DNA of 64,000 nucleotides from Pasteurellaceae bacterium 15-036681 (GTDB lineage Bacteria > Pseudomonadota > Gammaproteobacteria > Enterobacterales > Pasteurellaceae), in NCBI GenBank assembly GCA_002002485.1, contig MQVI01000001.1, forward strand, positions 62,001 to 126,000, given 5' to 3'. Made by a program: the position numbers and the translations under genes. Positions 1-8,013 of the stretch are shown here, piece by piece. Each line of letters begins with the position of its first letter. Position 1 is the first letter of the stretch. The notes below the pieces were generated by a model, which searched no databases, was not told the DNA's origin, and saw only the letters and a list, made by a program, of their open reading frames with translations.

Positions 1-776
1 CTCTGCTTACGCATAAACTGTTTTACCATGCGATCTTCCAAAGAATGGAAGCTAATAATCGATAAACGACCTTCTGGCGCAAGCACTTGAATCGCTGAAT
101 TTAATGCTTTTTCTAACTCATCTAGCTCGCTATTGATAAAAATACGAATTGCTTGGAATGAACGTGTTGCAGGGTGTTTATGTTTATCTTTGAATGGCAC
201 TGCATCTGCAATGATCTGCGCTAATTGCAAAGTACGAGAAATTTTTTCACTTGCAGATTTATTATAAGAAACCACCGCTTGCGCAATACGTTTTGCAAAG
301 CGCTCTTCACCAAATTCCTTTAAAACCCAAGCTAAATCCTCGACACTCACTTGTGCCAACCATTCCATAGCAGATAAGCCTTTGGTGGTATCCATGCGCA
401 TATCTAATGGTCCATCACGCATAAAGCTAAAACCACGCTCAGCTTCATCAAGTTGTGGAGATGAAACGCCAAGATCAAGCAAAATACCATCGATCTTGCC
501 TGTTAACTCAAGTTCTTCACAAATCTCAGGAATAGCGGAAAATGCGGAATGCACAATTTGGAAACGTGGATCAGTAATCGTATTTGCTTCTGCAATTGCA
601 CGAGGATCTCGGTCAGTTGCGATTAGTCGTCCTTGTTCTCCGAGTTGACTTAAGATAAGACGAGAGTGCCCTCCTCGACCAAATGTGCCATCGATATAAA
701 TGCCATTTGGTTTAATAGATAAACCATCAACGGCTTCATGAAGTAACACAGTAATATGTTTTTGAGACTCACTCAT
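1..776 (-). CDS. rsmH: 16S rRNA (cytosine-1402-N4)-methyltransferase, C-terminus cut by window edge
   Basis: RsmH (formerly MraW) N4-methylates C1402 of 16S rRNA in the 30S decoding centre, using S-adenosylmethionine. Read on the minus strand from the ATG at 774-776, the protein begins [19 protein letters not shown] and has the SAM-binding stretch [11 protein letters not shown], both typical of the family. About 258 residues are visible; family members are usually about 310-320, so only the C-terminal end lies outside the window. It starts 15 bases after the mraZ stop on the same strand, the standard first two genes of the division/cell-wall (dcw) cluster, so it should be transcribed from the mraZ promoter. 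Identification is secure; the stop codon is not visible. Confidence 0.95.
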   Translation of the reverse strand, partial: MSESQKHITVLLHEAVDGLSIKPNGIYIDGTFGRGGHSRLILSQLGEQGRLIATDRDPRAIAEANTITDPRFQIVHSAFSAIPEICEELELTGKIDGILLDLGVSSPQLDEAERGFSFMRDGPLDMRMDTTKGLSAMEWLAQVSVEDLAWVLKEFGEERFAKRIAQAVVSYNKSASEKISRTLQLAQIIADAVPFKDKHKHPATRSFQAIRIFINSELDELEKALNSAIQVLAPEGRLSIISFHSLEDRMVKQFMRKQ

Positions 777-791
777 ATCTATTTATCCAAA

Positions 792-1250
792 TTATAAAGA
801 AAGGTTTTTTAATGCATCGTAATTCAGCATCTCTGCAGAACTACCAAAAGCAAGATCTTCTACAATCTGCGCCTGCCACTGTTGATCTTGCCAAATTTCA
901 AATTTATTTAATTGACCTACAAGCATTATCTGCTGCTCAAGGTTAGCGTGCTGACGCAAAGTTTGACTAATGAGAATACGCCCTGCGGAATCCATTTCAC
1001 ATTCAGTAGCAAATCCTTGCATAACGCGCTGAATACGGCGCTGAACAGGATCAAAATTAGATAAAGCTAACAGTTTCTGTTCAACAACTTCCCATTCATG
1101 TAATGGATAAAGTAATAAACAAGGTTGGCGAATATCAACGGTACAAATCAACGTTCCCTCGTGTTTTTCTCGCAGCTCTGCACGATAGCGCGTTGGAATC
1201 GCCAAGCGCCCTTTATTATCTAAGCTGATTGAAATTGCTCCACGAAACAC
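792..1250 (-). CDS. mraZ: Transcriptional regulator MraZ
   Basis: MraZ is the small DNA-binding protein that heads the dcw cluster and represses its own operon. The 152-residue product has the two tandem AbrB-like (SpoVT/MraZ) halves: [19 protein letters not shown] at the N-terminus and the second copy around residues 80-97 ([18 protein letters not shown]). The length matches the family (about 150). The start is GTG, preceded by an AAGGG ribosome-binding site. The three-repeat operator expected for this protein lies 67-91 bases upstream, which fits autoregulation. rsmH follows directly. Confidence 0.96.
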   Translation of the reverse strand: MFRGAISISLDNKGRLAIPTRYRAELREKHEGTLICTVDIRQPCLLLYPLHEWEVVEQKLLALSNFDPVQRRIQRVMQGFATECEMDSAGRILISQTLRQHANLEQQIMLVGQLNKFEIWQDQQWQAQIVEDLAFGSSAEMLNYDALKNLSL

Positions 1251-1316
1251 GGCTTACCCTTATTTTCTAAAAATACCGCCCAACCTATCAAAAGATTAGT
1301 AAAATCTGGAAAAGTT

Positions 1317-1341
1317 CCCACTTTATACCACTTTTTACCAC
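1317..1341 (-). promoter_or_regulatory. MraZ operator: three direct repeats with 10-bp period
   Basis: On the minus strand the pentamers GTGGT (1337-1341), GTGGT (1327-1331) and GTGGG (1317-1321) follow one another at exactly 10-bp spacing, with AT-rich 5-base spacers. In E. coli and other bacteria MraZ binds such series of GTGGG-like repeats in its own promoter. The site lies just upstream of mraZ, so assignment as the autoregulatory operator is well supported by pattern and position. Confidence 0.85.
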
Positions 1342-1404
1342 TGAACATGTAATTCTATATTTTAAACAAAACAGGGGCAAGGATTTTATAGGAATAAGGA
1401 TAAG

Positions 1405-1430
1405 AAAAAGGCCTCCCGAAGGTGGCCTTA
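1405..1430 (-). terminator. Rho-independent terminator of fadR
   Basis: On the minus strand the arms AAGGCC-x-CC and GG-x-GGCCTT pair around a TTCG tetraloop, with one mismatch, followed by a T-rich tail (CTTTTTCT). It lies 24 bases after the fadR stop and separates fadR from the mraZ promoter. Confidence 0.85.
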
Positions 1431-1453
1431 TATCACAAATAACTAAATGAGCT

Positions 1454-2176
1454 TTATTGCCCAAAATCTTGTGGAAGATTTTTTAACACTTCTGCCCAAA
1501 ATGCTGTGCTGCGTGAACGATTATGAGCCATTGCCTGTGTTGCGTATTCAAAATCATCATTTTCACACGCTTTCTGCAATTCACGATAAAACACTAGAGT
1601 AGCTTGACGGAATGCTGGTTCTTTAAACACCAGAGCAGCGACCTTATGATATAAATCCTGAAAACTATTTAAAATCAAACCATACACTGGCTTTTGAGCA
1701 ACAAAAGTGAAGTGTCGATAGAGATTATAGTCAAAAGCTGCATAAGCTTGCGCATTATCATCTAACGAATCTAGACCATCAAATAACGCTAAAGATGCCT
1801 TAGAGTCTAATCTAATCGCTTCTGGAATATAATACTCGCCCATACGCGTACGCAACGAAACAACATTAGTAATGATCATTGGAATCATTGAACTATCCAA
1901 TTTAATTAACGTTTCAATGATATTTGGTCCAGCTGTTTGCCATACGTCATTAACTCTCGTCGCTTTGCCATGCTGAATATTAAGCCAACCATCACGAGCC
2001 AAACGCTGTAGCACTTCACGCAATGTTGTACGAGTAACACCAATAATATCAGCTAACTCACGCTCAGCAGGTAAATCTGATCCTGCTGGAAAATGTCCAT
2101 TCCAAATACTTTTTACAATATATTCTTCTGCAAGAGCTGCTGGGCTTTGCGCCTTAAGTAATTCAGATTTATCCAT
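1454..2176 (-). CDS. fadR: Fatty acid metabolism regulator FadR (GntR family)
   Basis: FadR is the acyl-CoA-responsive regulator that represses fatty-acid degradation and activates unsaturated fatty-acid synthesis genes. The 240-residue product has an N-terminal winged helix-turn-helix (about residues 10-75, including LPAERELADIIGVTRTTLRE) and a C-terminal all-helical acyl-CoA-binding domain; the length matches E. coli FadR (239). It is divergent from nhaB, the same arrangement as in E. coli. A weak GGAAA ribosome-binding site precedes the ATG. No clear FadR operator was seen in the 162-base fadR-nhaB gap. A strong terminator follows. Confidence 0.95.
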   Translation of the reverse strand: MDKSELLKAQSPAALAEEYIVKSIWNGHFPAGSDLPAERELADIIGVTRTTLREVLQRLARDGWLNIQHGKATRVNDVWQTAGPNIIETLIKLDSSMIPMIITNVVSLRTRMGEYYIPEAIRLDSKASLALFDGLDSLDDNAQAYAAFDYNLYRHFTFVAQKPVYGLILNSFQDLYHKVAALVFKEPAFRQATLVFYRELQKACENDDFEYATQAMAHNRSRSTAFWAEVLKNLPQDFGQ

Positions 2177-2338
2177 TTAGCGATTTCCAAGGTGAGTTGT
2201 TTGAAGAAAAATTCCAGTATTGATAGCTAAAATGTGATTTAGTTATCAAAAATCAAATAATATGACTAAATGCTATTATCGTTTAAAGCAAACTAGATTA
2301 CAATCAAATACGTTTTTATCCTTTTAAAATAGTACATT

Positions 2339-3886
2339 ATGCAGAATATTGACACACTCTTTAAAAACTTCCTCGGAAATGCACCAGAATGGTACAAAAT
2401 TTGTATAATTGCATTCCTACTTATCAACCCTCTTCTCTATTTTTTTATTAGCCCTTTTATCGCAGGCTGGGCATTGGTTGCTGAGTTTATTTTTACCTTA
2501 GCAATGGCATTAAAATGCTATCCATTACAACCAGGCGGCTTGCTTGCGATTGAAGCAGTTGCGATTGGAATGACGAAGGCTGACCATGTAAAACACGAGA
2601 TCATGGCTAACTTTGAAGTAATACTGCTACTAATGTTTATGGTCGCTGGTATCTACTTTATGAAGCAACTACTACTTTATGCCTTCACTAAACTTATCGT
2701 TGCTATTCACTCTAAAAAAACGCTTTCACTCGCATTCTGCCTCAGTGCCGCTTTTCTTTCCGCATTCCTTGATGCTTTAACCGTAATTGCTGTTATTATT
2801 AGTGTTGGTATGGGTTTTTACAGGGTTTACCATAAAGTCGCATCCGGTGGATTATTTGCAGAAGAAGGTGCGGAAGAAGAAATTCATAATGATGCAATGA
2901 TTGCAAATAAACAAATTCTCGAACAATTCCGTGGCTTTTTACGTAGCTTACTGATGCATGCTGGAGTTGGTAGTGCATTAGGGGGGGTAATGACCATGGT
3001 TGGTGAACCCCAAAACTTAATCATAGCAAGCCAAGCAAGCTGGGGATTCGGTGAATTTTTCTTACGTGTATCGCCAATTAGTATCATTGTACTTGTTAGT
3101 GGTGTAACGACCTGTTATTTCTTAGAAAAATATAAATTATTTGGCTATGGTGACCGCTTGCCTCGTAAAGTTTGGGTTGTGCTTGCACATTACAACCAAC
3201 GTAAAGAGCAAGAGATGACTAAATCAGAAAAAATGAAATTAATCGTTCAAGCAACTGCTGGTGTATGGCTTGTGATTGCTCTTGCACTGCACTTAGCTGA
3301 AGTAGGTTTAATTGGCTTAAGCGTCATTATTTTCTGCACTGCTCTATGTGGAGTAACCAATGAACACTCTCTTGGACGCGCTTTCCAAGAGTCATTACCA
3401 TTTACTGCATTGCTTGTTGTATTCTTCTCTGTCGTAGCAGTTATTGTAGATTTAAAACTATTTGATCCTGTAATTCAGTTTGTATTATCTGCTCAAGAAA
3501 GTTCACAACTTGCATTGTTCTACGTATTCAATGGCTTACTATCTATGATTTCAGATAACGTATTTGTGGGTACAGTTTACATTAATGAAGCTAAAAGCGC
3601 TCTCGCAAGCGGTGTAATTAGCCGTGAACAATTTGATTTAATTGCAGTCGCAATCAATACAGGAACCAACTTACCATCGGTTGCCACACCAAACGGTCAG
3701 GCAGCATTCTTATTCTTACTCACATCTGCGATTGCACCATTAATCCGTTTATCCTATGGACGAATGGTCTATATGGCATTACCATATACTTTTGTATTGG
3801 CAGGCGTTGGTTTTGTCACCTTAGAATTTTTATTACAACCAATGACCAAATTAATGTTGGATTGGGGATGGATCATCGCTCGTTAA
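2339..3886 (+). CDS. nhaB: Na+/H+ antiporter NhaB
   Basis: NhaB is an inner-membrane sodium/proton antiporter of the ion-transporter (IT) superfamily that exports Na+ and helps pH homeostasis. The product is 515 residues (E. coli NhaB is 513), almost entirely hydrophobic segments, with the conserved stretches [14 protein letters not shown] (about residue 144), MMTVGEPQN-like [17 protein letters not shown] (about 217-233) and [15 protein letters not shown] (about 407). The gene stops 13 bases before dsbB, implying a nhaB-dsbB transcript, as in enterobacteria. Confidence 0.96.
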   Translation: MQNIDTLFKNFLGNAPEWYKICIIAFLLINPLLYFFISPFIAGWALVAEFIFTLAMALKCYPLQPGGLLAIEAVAIGMTKADHVKHEIMANFEVILLLMFMVAGIYFMKQLLLYAFTKLIVAIHSKKTLSLAFCLSAAFLSAFLDALTVIAVIISVGMGFYRVYHKVASGGLFAEEGAEEEIHNDAMIANKQILEQFRGFLRSLLMHAGVGSALGGVMTMVGEPQNLIIASQASWGFGEFFLRVSPISIIVLVSGVTTCYFLEKYKLFGYGDRLPRKVWVVLAHYNQRKEQEMTKSEKMKLIVQATAGVWLVIALALHLAEVGLIGLSVIIFCTALCGVTNEHSLGRAFQESLPFTALLVVFFSVVAVIVDLKLFDPVIQFVLSAQESSQLALFYVFNGLLSMISDNVFVGTVYINEAKSALASGVISREQFDLIAVAINTGTNLPSVATPNGQAAFLFLLTSAIAPLIRLSYGRMVYMALPYTFVLAGVGFVTLEFLLQPMTKLMLDWGWIIAR

Positions 3887-3899
3887 ATAAGGATTTATA

Positions 3900-4439
3900 A
3901 TGTTTAGTTACTTCAAAGAATTATCCCTGAGCCGAGGGGCTTGGGCTTTATTAACTACTAGCTGTTTGGGCTTAGAGCTCACAGCCCTCTATTTCCAGCA
4001 CGGAATGGGATTAAACCCTTGTGTGATGTGTATTTATGAACGTTTAGCTCTGTTCGCAATTTTAGTGGCAGGAGTGATTGGTTTTCTTGCGCCAAAGGTA
4101 ACGATTATTCGTTGGCTTGCAATAGCGCTTGGTCTATATGGCTCAGTTAAAGGATTAACATTAGCAATTAAGCATACTGATTACCAAATGAATCCTGCAC
4201 CATGGAACACCTGTTCACCTTTTGTGGAGTTCCCTGAAACATTGCCTTTAAATAAATGGTTCCCAAATCTCTTTGAAGCAACTTCAACGGATTGTAGCAA
4301 AATTGTATGGGACCTTTGGGGGTTATCAATGCCGCAATGGTTAATCGCTGTTTTTGCTGTTTATGCGGTGATTATGGTACTTGTCGCACTAAGCCAGCTT
4401 AAACGCTCACGCCCACAAAGCAGAAGTTTGTTTCGTTAA
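3900..4439 (+). CDS. dsbB: Disulfide bond formation protein DsbB
   Basis: DsbB is the inner-membrane quinone reductase that reoxidises the periplasmic thiol oxidase DsbA. The 179-residue product has four hydrophobic segments. The first redox pair is in the motif NPCVMCIYER (CxxC in the first periplasmic loop); the second periplasmic loop carries the cysteines in NTCSPF and TDCSKI, as expected. An AAGGA ribosome-binding site precedes the ATG, and the gene follows nhaB by 13 bases. The C-terminus (SQLKRSRPQSRSLFR) is basic and cytoplasmic. Confidence 0.96.
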   Translation: MFSYFKELSLSRGAWALLTTSCLGLELTALYFQHGMGLNPCVMCIYERLALFAILVAGVIGFLAPKVTIIRWLAIALGLYGSVKGLTLAIKHTDYQMNPAPWNTCSPFVEFPETLPLNKWFPNLFEATSTDCSKIVWDLWGLSMPQWLIAVFAVYAVIMVLVALSQLKRSRPQSRSLFR

Positions 4440-4440
4440 T

Positions 4441-4533
4441 CAAGCGGTGATTTTCTTTGCTATTTTTGCAATCGCGCTTTGTATTGCTTTCTGACAAATC
4501 TCCCCTAGCCCCTCTTTGCTAAAGAGGGGAACT
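4441..4533 (+). repeat. Palindromic intergenic repeat, copy 1 of a 151-bp-spaced direct repeat
   Basis: This begins with an uptake-type CAAGCGGT word and ends with a perfect hairpin: CCCCTCTTT (4509-4517), loop GCT, AAAGAGGGG (4521-4529), preceded by CTGACAAATCTCCCCTAG. The whole unit recurs almost unchanged at 4592-4684. Related copies lie at 5523-5567 and as an inverted pair at 46709-46888. It directly follows dsbB and may act as its terminator, but there is no T tract. Confidence 0.85.
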
Positions 4534-4591
4534 AGTTTGCTGTAACCTAATAACATCCTTTACATAATAACCCAAAGACATCGTTTACATT

Positions 4592-4684
4592 CAAGCGGTA
4601 ACTTTCTTTGTTATTTTTGCAATCGCGCTTTGTATTACTTTCCGACAAATCTCCCCTAGCCCCTCTTTGCTAAAGAGGGGAACT
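4592..4684 (+). repeat. Palindromic intergenic repeat, copy 2
   Basis: This is a near-identical copy of 4441-4533 in the same orientation, with the same CCCCTCTTT-GCT-AAAGAGGGG hairpin at 4660-4680. The two copies are offset by 151 bases, so the segment including the spacer may be a tandem duplication. Small differences (GTGATTTTCTTTGC against GTAACTTTCTTTGT) show it is not very recent. Confidence 0.85.
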
Positions 4685-4718
4685 GATCTTTGCAGTATTT
4701 AAACTCATAGCTCATCGC

Positions 4719-4741
4719 TGTAGTGTTCAACTAATTTAACA
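4719..4741 (+). repeat. 23-bp element shared with 23828-23850
   Basis: The sequence reads TGTAGTG-x-TCAACTAATTTAACA. The same 23 bases occur at 23828-23850 with one mismatch, again at the edge of an accessory segment. The origin is unknown; it could be an end of a lost mobile element. No other similarity was seen between the two surroundings. Confidence 0.6.
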
Positions 4742-4758
4742 CCCCTGATAAGTTATTT

Positions 4759-4787
4759 TTGCCAAATCGTATCTAATTAGATACAAT
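4759..4787 (+). promoter_or_regulatory. Promoter with palindromic operator for the toxin-antitoxin operon
   Basis: A -35 box TTGCCA (4759-4764), a 17-base spacer and a -10 box TACAAT (4782-4787) make a near-consensus sigma-70 promoter. The perfect 16-bp palindrome GTATCTAATTAGATAC (4769-4784) fills the spacer and overlaps the -10. Antitoxins with a helix-turn-helix normally autorepress at such sites, so the downstream antitoxin is the probable ligand (inference). Confidence 0.75.
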
Positions 4788-4814
4788 ACATTCAAATAAA
4801 TCAAAGGGGGATAA

Positions 4815-5165
4815 ATGGCGGAACAAGTTATTAATCAAATAATCATCAGTGAAAACTTTGCACATTGGTTATGTGATTTGAAGAACCCAATAGCAAAAGC
4901 TACAGTTTCAAGGCGAATTAAGAATGCAGCCAAAGGCAATTTTGGTGATCATAAACTCTTAACAGGTACAGGTGGCGTTTATGAAATGCGAATCGACACA
5001 GGAAAAGGCTATCGAGTTTATTATGCTCAACAGGGCGAAGTGATTTATATTTTGCTACACGGTGGCGATAAATCAAAGCAACAAAGCGATATTGAAAAAG
5101 CTAGTGCATTGTGGGCAGATCTAAAGTCAAAACAAACAACAGGGGGCAATAATGGAAACAATTAA
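4815..5165 (+). CDS. Type II toxin, RelE/ParE superfamily, HigB-like (phage Gp49-like)
   Basis: The 116-residue product matches the compact RelE/ParE/HigB fold in sequence style: ATVSRRIKNAAKGNFGDHK, GGVYEMRIDTGKGYRVYY and VIYILLHGGDKSKQQSDIEKA correspond to the conserved strands and last helix of the so-called addiction-module killer family. Such toxins are ribosome-dependent mRNA endonucleases or related RNases. A GGGGG ribosome-binding site precedes the ATG. The toxin is encoded first and overlaps the antitoxin gene by 14 bases, the order typical of higBA. The name HigB is not certain, so no symbol is given. A strong promoter with an operator lies directly upstream. Confidence 0.85.
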   Translation: MAEQVINQIIISENFAHWLCDLKNPIAKATVSRRIKNAAKGNFGDHKLLTGTGGVYEMRIDTGKGYRVYYAQQGEVIYILLHGGDKSKQQSDIEKASALWADLKSKQTTGGNNGNN

Positions 5166-5475
5166 ACTTAATGATGAAATGGTAGAAAAACACGGTTTAC
5201 GCCCTTTTGATGTGGCGGAGTTTTTAACTGATGAAGAAACTATTCAAGCCTATTTAGCGGAAGTTATCAAAGAGGGCGATCAAGATGAATTCTTAGAAGC
5301 CTTAAATGATGTGGCTAGAGCTAGAGGAATGACACAACTAGCCAAGGACACAGGATTAGGAAGAGAAAGCTTATATAAAACACTAGCAAAAGGTAGTAAA
5401 CCGAGGTTAGACACTATTCAGAAAATACTAGGTGCATTTAACTTAGTTTTAATTCCACAGGTTAAAAACCTTTAA
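5152..5475 (+). CDS. Antitoxin with Xre-type helix-turn-helix (HigA-like)
   Basis: The 107-residue product starts with a stretch typical of the addiction-module antidote family (LRPFDVAEFLTDEETIQAYL, about residues 16-35) and ends in a Cro/C1-type helix-turn-helix (RGMTQLAKDTGLGRESLYKTL, about 58-78). It should neutralise the preceding toxin and, through the helix-turn-helix, repress the operon at the palindrome 4769-4784. The GGGGGCAATA ribosome-binding site lies inside the toxin gene, and the 14-base overlap suggests translational coupling. The pair sits among palindromic repeats between dsbB and metG, where other bacteria need not have genes, so it is an accessory insertion. Confidence 0.87.
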   Translation: METIKLNDEMVEKHGLRPFDVAEFLTDEETIQAYLAEVIKEGDQDEFLEALNDVARARGMTQLAKDTGLGRESLYKTLAKGSKPRLDTIQKILGAFNLVLIPQVKNL

Positions 5476-5522
5476 TTAAACAAATTAAGGAGCCTATCCT
5501 CAGTTTTTCATGCCTCTTTGAG

Positions 5523-5567
5523 AATCTCTCTCTACTCTTCGTAAAAAAAGAGGGAGAGATTTGTCAG
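5523..5567 (-). repeat. Diverged copy of the palindromic repeat family
   Basis: AATCTCTCTCTACTC pairs imperfectly with GAGGGAGAGATT across an A-rich loop. Read on the minus strand it begins CTGACAAATCTCTCCCTC, resembling the CTGACAAATCTCCCC head of the copies at 4491 and 46709. It lies after the antitoxin gene, so the toxin-antitoxin pair is bracketed by members of the same repeat family. Confidence 0.55.
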
Positions 5568-5719
5568 AACAAAGAAAAGTGAAGAGTTTTAGTGGTTGAA
5601 TTTGCAAAATTTTCGCTAAAACTACTCGCTTGTTGTCGCTTTCTCTACACAATTCTTCCCTTTTCCGCTACAATCGTTCGATTAATTTTAAATAACAAAA
5701 TCGAATGGTAAATAATTAA

Positions 5720-7774
5720 ATGGCTAATCAACAACGCAAAATTCTTGTTACTTGTGCCTTGCCTTATGCAAATGGTGCAATTCACTTAGGGCATATGCTT
5801 GAGCATATTCAAGCGGATATCTGGGTTCGTTTCCAACGTATGCGTGGTAACGAAATCCATTTCGTGTGTGCAGATGATGCTCATGGCACACCAATTATGC
5901 TGAATGCTGACAAGCTAGGCATTACCCCAGAACAACTTATTGAAAAAGCGAAAGCAGATCACGTTGCGGATTTCCAAGGCTTTAACATTAGCTTTGATAA
6001 CTACCATTCAACTCACAGCACAGAAAACCGTGAAATCACCAGTGCAATCTATAAAAAATTAAGAGATGGCGGTTTTATTAAGAGCAAAGTGATTTCTCAG
6101 TTATTCGACCCTGAAAAAAACATGTTCTTACCAGACCGTTTCGTAAAAGGCACTTGCCCGAAATGTAAAGCAGAAGATCAATATGGCGATAACTGTGAAG
6201 TCTGTGCTTCAACTTACAGCCCAATGGATTTAATCAATCCACGTTCTGTGGTTTCGGGTGCAACACCTATCGTTAAAGAATCAGAGCATTTCTTCTTTGA
6301 TTTACCAAGTTTCGAAGGAATGTTAAAAGAGTGGACTCGTTCTGGCTCACTTCAACCAGAAATTGCTAACAAAATGCAAGAGTGGTTTGAAAGCGGTTTA
6401 CAACAATGGGACATCAGCCGTGATGCGCCTTACTTCGGTTTTGAAATTCCAGATGCGGATAACAAATTCTTCTACGTTTGGTTAGATGCGCCTATCGGCT
6501 ATATGGCGTCATTCAAAAACTTATGCGACCGCACAGGTTTAGACTACGATGAGTTCTGGAAAAAAGACTCAACGGCAGAGCTTTACCACTTTATCGGTAA
6601 AGATATCGTGTACTTCCACAGCCTATTCTGGCCGGCGATGTTAGAAGGTAGCGGTTACCGCAAACCAACTAACGTATTTGCGCACGGTTATGTAACGGTT
6701 GATGGACAAAAAATGTCAAAATCACGTGGTACATTCATTCAAGCAAGCACCTACTTAAAACATATCGATCCTGAATGTTTACGTTACTACTATGCGGCAA
6801 AATTAAATGACCGTATCGAAGATTTAGACTTCAGCCTTGAAGATTTCGTACAACGTGTAAACAGCGATATCGTGAATAAATTAGTAAACTTAGCGTCACG
6901 TAACGCAGGTTTTATTGCAAAACGCTTTGAAGGTAAATTAGCGGCAGAATTAGAAGATCCTGCATTATTCGCGGAATTTATTGCACAATCGGAGCAGATC
7001 GCTACTTATTTTGAAAGCCGTGAATATAACAAGGCAATTCGTGAAATTATGAGCTTAACCGATAAAGCGAATAAATATATCGACGATAAAGCCCCTTGGG
7101 TAATTGCAAAACAAGAAGGCAAAGACGCTGAATTACAAGCGGTATGCTCAATGGGCTTAGAGATGTTCCGTGTGTTAATGAGCTACTTAAAACCAGTATT
7201 ACCACAACTGGCAGAGCGTGCGGAAGCCTTCTTACAAACTGAATTACGTTGGGATAATATTGATGTTCCACTATTCAACCACACAATCGCAGGCTTTAAA
7301 TCGTTATTCTCTCGTTTAGAGAAAAAACAGATTGATGCCGTTGTAGAAGAAACTAAGGCTTTATTTGCAGAAGCAACTAAAGCAGAAGCGAAAAAAGAGA
7401 AAAAAATGACTGAAAATACAGAAACAAAAGTTGAACCAATTGCACCTGAAATCACTATTGATGATTTTGCGAAATTAGATTTACGTGTTGCAAAAGTAAT
7501 TAAATGTGAAGCGGTACCAAAATCAGATAAATTATTACGTTTTGAATTAGACTTAGGCGACCACACTCGCCAAGTGTTCTCTGGTATCAAAGCCGCATAC
7601 AACAACCCTGAAGAGTTAGAAGGTCGCTTTGTAATTATGATCGCTAACCTTGCACCACGTAAGATGTCGTTTGGTATGTCAGAAGGAATGATTCTATCAG
7701 CAGGTACTGGCGGTTCAGATCTCTTCTTACTTTCAGCAGATAGCGGTGTAACTGCGGGTATGCAAGTAAAATAA
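5720..7774 (+). CDS. metG: Methionyl-tRNA synthetase
   Basis: MetG charges initiator and elongator tRNA-Met with methionine in the cytoplasm. The 684-residue product has the class I signature [15 protein letters not shown] near residue 13-27 (HLGH variant of HIGH), the zinc-binding insertion with CPKC and CEVC at about 145-161, and KMSKS ([11 protein letters not shown], about 330). The C-terminal extension from about residue 575 is an EMAP-II/Trbp111-type tRNA-binding dimerisation domain ([19 protein letters not shown]). Length fits the long bacterial form (E. coli 677). A short Lys/Glu-rich linker (residues about 545-570) joins the domains. Monocistronic by layout. Confidence 0.97.
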   Translation: MANQQRKILVTCALPYANGAIHLGHMLEHIQADIWVRFQRMRGNEIHFVCADDAHGTPIMLNADKLGITPEQLIEKAKADHVADFQGFNISFDNYHSTHSTENREITSAIYKKLRDGGFIKSKVISQLFDPEKNMFLPDRFVKGTCPKCKAEDQYGDNCEVCASTYSPMDLINPRSVVSGATPIVKESEHFFFDLPSFEGMLKEWTRSGSLQPEIANKMQEWFESGLQQWDISRDAPYFGFEIPDADNKFFYVWLDAPIGYMASFKNLCDRTGLDYDEFWKKDSTAELYHFIGKDIVYFHSLFWPAMLEGSGYRKPTNVFAHGYVTVDGQKMSKSRGTFIQASTYLKHIDPECLRYYYAAKLNDRIEDLDFSLEDFVQRVNSDIVNKLVNLASRNAGFIAKRFEGKLAAELEDPALFAEFIAQSEQIATYFESREYNKAIREIMSLTDKANKYIDDKAPWVIAKQEGKDAELQAVCSMGLEMFRVLMSYLKPVLPQLAERAEAFLQTELRWDNIDVPLFNHTIAGFKSLFSRLEKKQIDAVVEETKALFAEATKAEAKKEKKMTENTETKVEPIAPEITIDDFAKLDLRVAKVIKCEAVPKSDKLLRFELDLGDHTRQVFSGIKAAYNNPEELEGRFVIMIANLAPRKMSFGMSEGMILSAGTGGSDLFLLSADSGVTAGMQVK

Positions 7775-7778
7775 TTTT

Positions 7779-7798
7779 AGGGCGCCTGTAAACGCCCC
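7779..7798 (+). repeat. Short palindromic intergenic repeat
   Basis: GGGCG (7780-7784) and CGCCC (7793-7797) face each other with CCTGTAAA between. It belongs to the dispersed class GGTGCG-TGTAAA-CGCACC seen at 21805 and 31065. It sits 5 bases after the metG stop. Confidence 0.6.
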
Positions 7799-7819
7799 AT
7801 AGATTATGAATCATCACTT

Positions 7820-7864
7820 CAAGCGGTGAGATTTTGTAAAAGTTTTGCAAAATCTCACCGCTTG
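7820..7864 (+). terminator. Terminator-like hairpin made from two inverted uptake sequences
   Basis: CAAGCGGTGAGATTTTG (7820-7836) and its exact complement CAAAATCTCACCGCTTG (7848-7864) form a perfect 17-bp stem with an 11-base loop. Both arms contain the Apl-type uptake core (A)CAAGCGGT. Inverted uptake-sequence pairs downstream of genes are known in Pasteurellaceae and Neisseriaceae to serve as terminators; here it follows metG. Confidence 0.75.
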
Positions 7865-8013
7865 TCATTTACATCAATAACACATCAACTGTTTTTATCT
7901 TTAATTATTCAAAATCAGCCAATCTGTTATAGTTTTTTCTCGCAAATCTATATATTTTCATTCCATTGTGCCTGTAAGAGAATAGCATTGATATTATTTT
8001 ATAGGAGTAACAA

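Noticed and set aside
7183-7605. Long antisense reading frame inside metG (140 codons), with others at 7047-7271 and 7644-7868
   Set aside because: They lie fully or mostly opposite the strongly supported metG frame, have no ribosome-binding sites, and arise from its codon pattern.
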